Assembly: GCA_932521035.1 (NCBI GenBank)
Contig: OW051492.1
Coordinates: forward strand, 5,022,001-5,086,000
DNA length: 64,000 nt
Reading direction: 5' to 3'
Origin: Oscheius dolichura
Lineage: Eukaryota; Nematoda; Chromadorea; Rhabditida; Rhabditidae
Shown one piece after another: positions 56,621-64,000 of this stretch. Below the pieces are notes generated by a model, which was not told the origin of the DNA, searched no databases, and saw nothing but the letters and a program-made list of their open reading frames with translations. The translations under genes and the position numbers were made by a program. How positions within the stretch are numbered: the stretch's first letter is position 1; each line of letters begins with the position of its first letter.

Positions 56621-57439
56621 TTAAAAAGGTTTGTTCAGGTGGTCGATAATCTCCATCTTACGCTCAGATGTAATAACACCCTTCTCAATGAGATAAACCA
56701 GGATATCTTCCATCGTTAAAAGGCTAAAAATAAACAGATAAAAATGTGAAAAACAGGATATACCTGTAGTAGTTAACTCCGGCAGTTTCTAACATCTGTT
56801 TTCCCCCTTGTTGGCGGTCAACAATAGAAATAGAGTCGATAACCTATGCAACGGCATGCTAGTTCTGCTTTAAAAAGACCCATACCTCAAGTCCATCGTC
56901 CTTGAGACCTTCAGCAGTTTCACGTATAGAATCTCCATGAGTAACTACATCCTCAACCAGCAAAACACGACGACCCGTTTCATACACTCCCTCAACCATC
57001 AATTTGGTCCCATGGGTTTTAGCTTCCTTGCGTCTCATAAGCATTGGCACATCCAGTATACTACTGACCATCTGTTTTAAAATCAATAAGGAAGAAACGA
57101 ATAGTTACCGTTGCCAAGGGTATCGCAGCATAGGGAACGCCAATAATATAGTCGAACTGAAGATTCTTTTCTTTGATTATTTTGCACATAGCTTCGGCCG
57201 TTTGCCGCTAAATTATTGCTAATAATTTAAAAAGAAAAATGTATTTTACCAATAGAGAAGGTCGACTAATCAGTCTTCGAAGGTCGATATAGATGGGTGT
57301 CATTTGTCCAGATTTGAGGTAGAATTCGCCCAATTTGAAAATCTAGAAGTGATGTATTCAAATAAAAATTACTTACTTCTAATTCCATAAAAGAATCAAA
57401 CAATCGGCGATGATCATTAGCAATGCCATTGGTCGTCAT
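56621..57439 (-). CDS. orotate phosphoribosyltransferase, single domain
   Basis: Six exons, about 200 residues. [49 protein letters not shown] and the PRPP loop [17 protein letters not shown] are diagnostic of orotate phosphoribosyltransferase, which joins orotate to PRPP in pyrimidine synthesis. The reading frame stops right after the OPRT domain ([19 protein letters not shown], then KPF and a stop), so the OMP decarboxylase domain fused to it in most animal UMP synthases is absent. No downstream exon continues it. TATTTTTAG stands directly before the ATG and is a candidate trans-splice acceptor. Confidence 0.92.
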
Positions 57440-57562
57440 CTAAAAATAGATATCCGAAAAATTGTTTTGAAGATACTAAAAGCTCGATAAGCTATAAAAA
57501 TGATTTTTTTTAAAAAGAGACTAGCTTTATAACTACTAACAATGTACAAAGAAGCAAGCATT

Positions 57563-58230
57563 CTACGGTCTGGGAGGAGCAATAGGATAGCTTTTTGGAA
57601 CACTCTTCCATTCTTTTTCTGTCCTTTTGAAGATCATTTGTCTGGTGAAATGGCCCATCTTCTGATTTTCTCGCAGTTCTTTCACACCCTAAAATTATGA
57701 ATTAGTTCGTGCATTAGTTCAAAGGGGTGCATACGTATAATCATAGAGTAAACTAACAGTTCTTTCGGCTGGAGGCTTTAATAGTTCTTCTAAATTGCAC
57801 TCAAATGGCTTTGACTTTGTTTCAATTGGGACAACGTCGACATGAGCCTAAAAATGAAGATGTACATTATTTCTGTTCACTTACGGTATCTAAGTCATTA
57901 TAAAAAATAGAGTTGGTAGCTTTCCTTGCATCAGTTGACATATGAGCTCGGAATAGAAAGAAACTAGTCGAACCTTGTTTATAAATACAGCAAAACTTAC
58001 TTGGATGCATAGACATGTTCTCCTGTCTGTTTTGCCACTCTTCTATAAGGCAAGTCTTTATGTCCAAGCGATTCAACTTTTTCAATTACAGCTCCATGAT
58101 CTAACAATGTATTTCCAGCTCGCACTAGAGTTTTTAGAAGATCTGCCTAAAGCTATGGAGTTATAGATGTTCTAATGGTCCAAACCTTTGATAAAGACCT
58201 TGTTATAAGCGTTACTTCATAAAGTGGCAT
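57563..58230 (-). CDS. MRPS6: mitochondrial ribosomal protein bS6m
   Basis: Five exons, about 155 residues. MPLYEVTLITRSLSKADLLK, HGAVIEKVESLGHKDLPYRR, then FFLFRAHMSTDARKATNSIF and AHVDVVPIE reproduce the S6 fold order, with a C-terminal extension ending YPIAPPRP. It is a small-subunit protein of the mitochondrial ribosome. An ATTTTAG ends 6 nt before the ATG. The intron before GVKELRENQKMGHF is 67 nt, using an upstream GTTAGT donor that keeps the frame. Confidence 0.85.
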
Positions 58231-58603
58231 TCTAACCTAAAATGTTCTTTTATAAACAAAAGCGGAAACAACAAAGTGCATAATTTTTGGAGAAAAGAAC
58301 CATGCAAATGAACGTTTTCCCAGACTACAACTAGAGCGCATTTACTTCGTTTGGGGGAAAGCTTTCAGTAAAAGATGCAGAACCCAAAAGAAATTTCTCT
58401 CGCCTTGGCAAGAGTTCGAAGCAATATGAGCAATGGGTTTATCCGTTTTAGTAGCACAGGGCAAAGCTGGATTTACATAGTTATATTGAGATTGACATAG
58501 AATTATTCTGCGTCTAAAACATTTAACAGTAATCATCACTACAACTCTCAAATATAGTTTTATTTACAGTTTTCAGTGTACGAGTATAGATGCGAATATA
58601 TTT

Positions 58604-59459
58604 CTAGTAAATTAAATCAAGTTTTTCCTTTTCCAATTCAATATAATATGAGTTTTCGTCGAACATATCACTATCAAACGAATCGTCCAAGATCTCAGAA
58701 CAAAAATACACATCGTCATCTTTTACCAGGTCGCTTTCTTCCTGAAAAGTAAATATACTAATTTGTATTCTGCAAACCTCCATCCTGGGAATTTGATAAT
58801 CGCTCATGTCTACCGTTATTTGCGGAAAAACTTCTACAGGAGGAGTTTCGTCGTCGCTCCATGGAACGGGTGCTCGATATAGTTGAGCGCACAATTCATC
58901 AAATGAAGTGTTCAGATCGGAACTCTTGAGTTCCTCTAAAATCCTTACTTCATTGTCAATCTGAATATTATTTAATAACAAATGCTATTGAAAGATACTT
59001 CGTGCTCATAGAAAGGCGAAGGAGGAGGGGCGGTACTGAATCTTTCCACCTCGGGATATTCATCCCATGCTTCCATCGGACCATTTTTGTTTTCAAACTC
59101 AGCGCAAATCTCGTTGAATGAATTCTGCTCTATGATCTGCTTTTCTTCTACCTTCTCCAGAGCTTCGTCTTCAAAAATTGTAATGGACTAAAGTTAGAGG
59201 TTTAGTGCAGAAAAGGAGGTATACGATAGGTGCAGATTTAGGCACAGCTAAAGGTTTCTTAGCTGAAGATGGTGTTTTGTGGTTTGTAATGACATTGAAT
59301 GGTCGACGAGGGGTCAAGATCTCCTTTTTCTCATTTTTTGTGCCTAAATTTCAAATTATTCCTGCCTCGAAAGGAGCGTTATGTTATATTTTACAAGCGA
59401 AATAAATAAAACTAACGTGACAGATGGTCGTTTTCGTTGAAAACTTTCGATCCGAGCAT
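58604..59459 (-). CDS. candidate securin (separase inhibitor)
   Basis: Five exons give about 220 residues, mostly disordered and acidic. The N-terminal part has MLGSKVFNENDHLSR, then LTPRRPFNVITN, which fits an extended destruction box (R-x-x-hydrophobic-x-x-I-x-N), and a basic Pro/Ser/Lys segment (TPSSAKKPLAVPKSAP). The centre has WDEYPEVERF followed by a Pro/Phe-rich stretch. This is very close to the DAYPEIEKF core of vertebrate securin, the segment that occupies separase. Securins hold separase inactive until APC/C destroys them at anaphase. The family is so divergent that order and this motif are the only evidence. Alternative: an unrelated acidic nuclear protein. Confidence 0.6.
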
Positions 59460-60306
59460 CTCTTCTAAAACTGAAAACGTTATAAGAAGAAAATTATCAA
59501 GGCAGTAGTAATGGAAAAGGAGAAAAGAAATATGGCTCCAATCTGCATAAATTGTCACATATATCAAATTGAGAACGCTTATTTCGATGAACGAATTAGA
59601 TTTTTAAGCAGCAAAATAATCGGACAGCATGCTCCATGAACGAAGCTAACTAGGGAAGAAGAAAGGCATGCTTCAAAAGTTTGCTGTTCACATAAAAAAA
59701 TCACCTGAATATAATGAGAACTGGTGGAGGCGACTAAGACGCTAAAAAAGAATTGCTCTGAATTGAGTGTCAGGGTGGAGAACAAAGAATTCAAATTTCA
59801 AACGGGTGGTATAAAGCGCGCCCCATCTAGGGTCCGCGGGCCACAAAGCTTCTTTAGTCAGCTGCGAAGAAAAGAGCAGAAATCGGAAGGAATCGAGAGC
59901 ACGGCAAAACGGGGAGTTGAATACAACTTCATGGATTGACTGAATCCAATTCATGAATTCCCCTGCTGACGGCTAACACCTTTCTGAAATGCCGAAATGG
60001 GCCAAGAGGACTGCTTGCGGTTCTGTTCCCATAAATACATTTCAAATGGAAATTCTGCTCTTGTTCCCCCGCTGCAAAGATCCCTTTAGCAGCTGTAAAC
60101 GGTTGCCAATGTAGTCACTGACATTCCGGATGATATGCTAGACTATAGTGGTCGCCTATCGACTCTGCCCATAATCTGACGGCAAGACGTACTTTGTACT
60201 TTTTTAATTCAGTGCAACCGTTCTCAATTCCTCAATTTGCCTATATAAAATATCCCTTTTGCTATCCAGCAATATTGATTCACTAGTTTTACATTTCCAG
60301 TGATAA
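59460..60306. other. divergent interval between securin candidate and ACOT8
   Basis: 847 bases. A 71-codon frame at 59724-59939 lacks support. TTTTCAGTTTTAG ends 5 nt before the securin ATG, and ACATTTCCAG ends at 60300, 6 nt before the ACOT8 ATG; both resemble trans-splice acceptors. Confidence 0.45.
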
Positions 60307-61374
60307 ATGGTTCGCGAATGGCGGAGGTTGCAGAAAGTGGACGACGTAACATATATGTGAGTACTGCCAAAACGTGTCCAGGTCCATTTAGAGGCGAGTG
60401 TGACAGCGAAAGTCCCGAAGCAAGAGTTTTTGGTGGCCACGTGCTTGCCCAGGGGCTGTCAGCCGCGTATTTCACAGTAGCAGAAGGCTTCTACGTCCAC
60501 TCTGTCCACTGTTATTTTATTCGGGGAGGTAGGGAAACAAACGGGGCAGGTGAGACTCTTCCAATTCAGGAGACGAAGGGACGCCGATCACTTTTAAAGT
60601 GAAGAAAGTCCGAGACGGGCGCAACTTCTCGATCAGATACGTTGAGGCCGAGCAGCACGGCAAGATCATCCACCTGGCTGAGTTCTCCTTCCAACGGGTG
60701 GGGCAGTCCGGAGAACTCTTGACCCTCTTTCAGTTGAGCAGTGTCACGGACAAGTTCATCATGACCCCACAGTTTCCACAGGGGATCCCGCCGCCCGAGG
60801 GACTGGAGAACAACATCGCGGGGAGGAACAGACTGATCGCCCGGGGGCACGACTCGCGGGACCTGAGGGGGCAGGTCACGGAGAGGATGGCCCCCTGCGT
60901 CGAGCTGAGGCCGGTTGACATCAACATGTACCTGAAGGGGAACGAGGGCGTCAACGAGAAGCAGTTCGTCTGGATCAAGTACAAGAACCCCGTCGGTAAG
61001 GGCGCCCCATTGCCAATAGCAAATAGATAATTATAGACCACGAGGATTATATGTTGAGACACGCCTCTCTGGTCTATATGGTGGGTGTAATTCGAGATAT
61101 TTGACGTATTCAGAGCGACATGGGCCTGGTGGTGACGGACTCCCTCTGCCACAAGGAGAAGCGCTTCAAGCTGATGACCTCGCTGGACCACACGGCCTGG
61201 TTCCACCAGTACGAGTTCGACATCAACGACTGGGTACTGTACGAGCAGGAGTGCATGAACAACAGCCACCACCGGTCACTGGTCAACGGCCGCCTCTGGT
61301 CCCGCGACGGTCGCCTCCTCCTCTCGACCACCCAGGAGGCCCTCATCTACAAGAGTCTCGACTCCAAATTGTGA
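60307..61374 (+). CDS. ACOT8: peroxisomal acyl-CoA thioesterase ACOT8
   Basis: Five exons. MVREWRRLQKVDDVTYIGEC joins in phase to ARVFGGHVLAQGLSAAYFTV. HSVHCYFIRGGDEGTPITF and RDGRNFSIRYVEAEQHGK form the first hotdog domain. VYMSDMGLVVTDSLCHKEKR, TSLDHTAWFHQYEFDINDW and LSTTQEALIYKS form the second, with the Asp, Thr/Ser and Gln of the TesB/ACOT8 active site. The protein ends in Ser-Lys-Leu, a canonical type 1 peroxisomal targeting signal. It hydrolyses acyl-CoAs in peroxisomes. The first exon is AT-rich and the rest GC-rich. An upstream GTG-initiated frame is a track artefact; the ATG at 60307 splices in frame. Confidence 0.95.
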
Positions 61375-61376
61375 TA

Positions 61377-61382
61377 TTTATT
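61377..61382 (-). terminator. poly(A) signal of ATG4 next to the ACOT8 stop
   Basis: AATAAA on the minus strand only 3 nt from the ACOT8 stop codon (61372-61374), so ATG4 transcripts must run to or into ACOT8 coding sequence. Confidence 0.5.
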
Positions 61383-61426
61383 GATAAAAGATACCCGTCT
61401 GTCGCACTGGCCCCCTCTGCCCCGCC

Positions 61427-63257
61427 CTACTCGTCCACGTCCAGGATCGTGAAATCGTCGTCTATGTTGTAGTTGGGTGCCCCCATGTCGTCGAAATCTG
61501 AACAGATGGAATAGGTGGGCCCGGCCGGCTCTACCTTTCATCTCGATCTTCGTCTTGACCCCGGTGTAGGGCTCGAAGGGGGGCCAGTAGTGGGGGCGCT
61601 TGTCGAGTTGCTCGAAGAGGGGCGGAGACGAGGCCGGGAACACCTTCTAGAATATCTTCTTTCCCTTTCAAACGGGCATTTCTCACCTTCTTCAGGTCGT
61701 CCGAGAGCTTTTTAAAGGCGTCGGCCGTGTCGCAGAAGAAGGCCAGGGCCAGGGAGGGGTCGACCTGGTCGTAGAGCATACTGAGCAGCATGTTGCAGTG
61801 GTAGGTGGAGTCGTCGAGGGCCTCGGGGTCGCTGTTGGTCGAGTCAAAGGACGAGGTCGCCTCCAGCCCCGTCTGAATGGCCCCGTCTCCATTTTCGAGG
61901 GGGATTACCTGGATGTCGTCAATCTCCTGGAACTGCTCGAGTCTTTTGCAGCTGTTGCTGCTCGACAGGGTCGGCCGACAGTAGTGCGGGTCCAGGTATA
62001 TCATCTGCGAAGAGTTGTCCTCCTTTTGTTCCCCTTGCAGTCTCACCCTTTCTCCGGCGATCCCGATAAAATAGAGGGCGTGGTTCGGCCGTCCTCCAAT
62101 AATCCCCACACACGAGTCCAGCTTGAAATATTCCCTCACGGCCGGCAGGTAACACCGGTTGATGGCGGTCAGCCCAAGCCTCAGGGGGACGATAATAAGC
62201 AGAGGACGCCAGTGGTTGGGATCTGTGAGAAGAATAAGAAAAAAGAAGGGAGGAGTCAACCTTTGTGGAGGACATCCAGGGAATCGTTCAGTCGGCTGAG
62301 AGTCGACTCATTGAAGCACCCTTCATCTGAAATCCCTTTCTTTTTGTCCCGGGAGACATACCCTCTGCTAATTTTACAGCATCGTCGGGTATTTTCAATG
62401 TGGCCATTATTTCAACGTCTTCTTTCACCAATATGTTATCCAAAGCCACGTGTACGGCGATATTCGACCAGGTATCAAAGACCGTCAACTTTTTCAAGAC
62501 CTGAATTGTTTGGTTACGGTAAAAGAAGCGGTTGGGGAGCGCTTCTCTTTCGAATACAGACAAAATTTCCAAGGAAATAACTGCGCAATTACCTGTGCAG
62601 CAGTGTTGGGTCCTATCCATTCCCCAACTTGTTTGCCTGAAAATCATTGTTTTTGTCTTATGAGGTCCAAACCTTCCGTTACTCCCATTTGAGCTATTTG
62701 GTGGATAGAATAGAAAGCATTCTTCTCGTCGAAGAACATACGAAGAATTCGTTCATAATTCTCCTTCCTCGTATCATTCGATTCAAGAGGCCATTCAAAA
62801 TGCTTCCCTACAATTATATTTTGTTTTTCTAGAGAGGAAAATCACCTATATGTCGCCTTAGAAGGGTTTCTCCGAAAAGCATTTGTGCACATCGTAGCAT
62901 ACAGCCCCATCCTTGATCGCTGTCAGGACCCGTACCGCCTGAACATTCCGCAGTTCTTTATAGATTGTTTTGCAAATACAAACCGATAGGAGTAAAATTT
63001 TTTCTATACGTAAACCAGAGTCGGGAAGTCACATACTTTTTGACAGACTCCACACCCTCTAAGTAAGAAAAGTATTATAAAAATGTGCAATCACAACCTG
63101 CTTCTTGAATTTCTTTTCCCAGAAGATATGCTTTGTTATTATCAGGGTTAAAAATAATATCTTCCTGGTTATAAGAGTAAGCAAAGGGAGGTTCAAGTGT
63201 ATAGCAAGTTTCAATCATTTTTGTAACACTCGTTGTGATGTCTCCAACACCATCCAT
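61427..63257 (-). CDS. ATG4: autophagy cysteine protease ATG4
   Basis: About nine exons. MDGVGDITTSVTKMIE is followed by SRLWFTYRKNFTPIGG, the catalytic Cys in QGWGCMLRCAQMLFGETLL, YSIHQIAQMGVTEGKQVGEW, TAAQVLKKLTVFDTWSNIAV, LLIIVPLRLGLTAINRCYL, GIIGGRPNHALYFIG and IYLDPHYCRP with the catalytic Asp and His. The C-terminus has FDDMGAPNYNIDDDFTILDV, an LIR-like acidic/hydrophobic end. ATG4 processes and deconjugates ATG8/LC3 proteins. Similarity is closest to the ATG4A/B type. The half from 61.4 to 62.3 kb is GC-rich and the 5' half AT-rich. TATTGCAG ends 8 nt before the ATG. Confidence 0.95.
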
Positions 63258-63467
63258 GAATATACCTGCAATATCGATTTTGTGCTGACAGTATTTCCTG
63301 TGTAAAGAAGATAAAAATCAGCCAAAGCGTAAGCAAAAGCGAGAAGTTGTGTGAGAGAAAATCAGCTGTGCGGATAATTTTCATAGCCACGGGTCTTATG
63401 GGGAAGGTGCTTTGCTATCATCTCCTTTTCTTTGTTTTTAAACTTCTCTTCAATTGTTCTCTTGAGA
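63258..63467. promoter_or_regulatory. bidirectional interval between ATG4 and CCDC86
   Basis: 210 AT-rich bases between two divergent start codons. No TATA box is seen. Confidence 0.45.
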
Positions 63468-64000
63468 ATGGACACTAAAGACGCTGTAGAAGAAAACTCC
63501 GTGAAAGTAGAAAGCAATACTCCAAGGGGACCTCCCAAATCCGGAAGATGGTGGAAGGATGAGCACAAAAACAGGTTTTTTACATTATTGATTTTGAAGT
63601 CATCCATTTGTTAGACATAGCAATGTAATCAAGAGTAAACCGCTGAAGTCTTCTTGGGAGAAGAAACAAGATGAACGGGCTAAAAAGAAGCAAGTGAAAT
63701 TGATGCAGCAAGAAATCCGTGACAAACTTCAGAATGAGAAACAGGTATGATTTATAAGCTCGTATTTATTGGTTTTTTTGTAGTTTTGCCAAAACTGCCT
63801 AATTGCATGTCTGATTTATATAGATCTAACATATTGACTTCAGGAGAAAATTCAACGGGCCAAAGAACAGGAGCAACGTCGCTTGGAAAACGAGAAAAAG
63901 GGCGAGATTGTTCAGGTATAACTTATTATGTTCATATGCAAAATTTGCTTCTAGGTCATTAGGAATACAGCTAAGCTGAAGTCTATCAAAAAGAAGCAAC
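63468..64000 (+). CDS. CCDC86: CCDC86/CGR1-like nucleolar protein, 5' part
   Basis: Four exons are visible and the gene runs off the window. After an acidic N-terminus, GPPKSGRWWKDEHKNRHSNV, KPLKSSWEKKQDERAKKKQV, a Glu/Lys/Arg helix, and the highly conserved ENEKKGEIVQVIRNTAKLK and KKKQ match the Cgr1 family, which acts in the nucleolus in 60S subunit assembly. The intron after NEKQ is 98 nt, longer than most. The C-terminal few codons lie outside the window. Confidence 0.88.

Noticed and set aside
59724..59939. 71-codon plus-strand frame between the securin candidate and ACOT8
   Set aside because: No promoter at a sensible place (a TATAAAG lies inside it), no homology recognised, and a similar frame on the other strand.
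1..64000. tRNA, rRNA, CRISPR array, insertion sequence or bacterial contamination
   Set aside because: No tRNA B-box with a matching A-box was noticed, no spaced identical repeats were seen, and genes with spliceosomal introns cover both composition classes across the window.

Overview
The window is nuclear DNA of a small, compact animal genome, most likely a nematode. Genes are split by GT-AG introns that are mostly only about 36-43 nt long. Evidence for nematode affinity is a serpentine chemoreceptor resembling the Srv class, a GT92 (DUF23) glycosyltransferase, a nematode-like UDP-glycosyltransferase, operon-like gene spacing, and 3'-splice-site-like sequences just before many start codons, as expected for spliced-leader trans-splicing. 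The species cannot be named from sequence alone. All gene models come from reading splice sites and frames by eye, and none has transcript support.

Layout. 0-30.2 kb is GC-rich: two paralogous secreted CUB-like proteins (188-1064, 3487-4420), a tail-anchored acidic coiled-coil protein (minus, 4501-5653), an intronless KPEK-repeat protein (6004-6747), an Srv-like GPCR (7442-8691) converging on a NADAR-domain protein (minus, 8715-9314), a GnRH/AKH-receptor-like GPCR (minus, 9716-11102), a 4.7-kb stretch without recognisable genes, SCYL2 pseudokinase (17.8-21.8 kb, possible first exon at 15.84 kb), a thyroid-hormone-receptor-like nuclear receptor (22765-24249), a UDP-glycosyltransferase (25197-27105), a GT92 glycosyltransferase (27260-29522) and a small coiled-coil protein (29686-30015). 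30.2-44.4 kb is mainly AT-rich: HBS1L (minus), MED1/TRAP220 (33630-38341; its 3' half is GC-rich), STARD7 (minus) and NAT10. 44.4-55 kb is GC-rich: a CASPR/neurexin-IV-like adhesion receptor, an unrecognised type I membrane protein, and on the minus strand cysteine dioxygenase and a coiled-coil protein. 55-64 kb is AT-rich with a GC-rich island at 60.4-62.3 kb: THOC3, a single-domain orotate phosphoribosyltransferase, mitochondrial ribosomal protein S6, a candidate securin, peroxisomal ACOT8, autophagy protease ATG4, and the start of CCDC86/CGR1.

How it fits together. The AT-rich blocks hold housekeeping or cell-cycle genes (ribosome rescue, tRNA/rRNA acetylation, mRNA export, pyrimidine synthesis, mitochondrial translation, securin). 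The GC-rich blocks hold mostly receptors, secreted and membrane proteins. Several composition boundaries run through single genes (MED1, ACOT8, ATG4), so the mosaic is not an assembly join. A nuclear receptor resembling TR and its classical coactivator MED1/TRAP220, with LxxLL motifs, are both in the window, 9 kb apart. The most interesting candidates are the securin, the TR-like receptor, the contrast between TATA-type and trans-splice-type gene starts, and the extreme packing of 3' ends.
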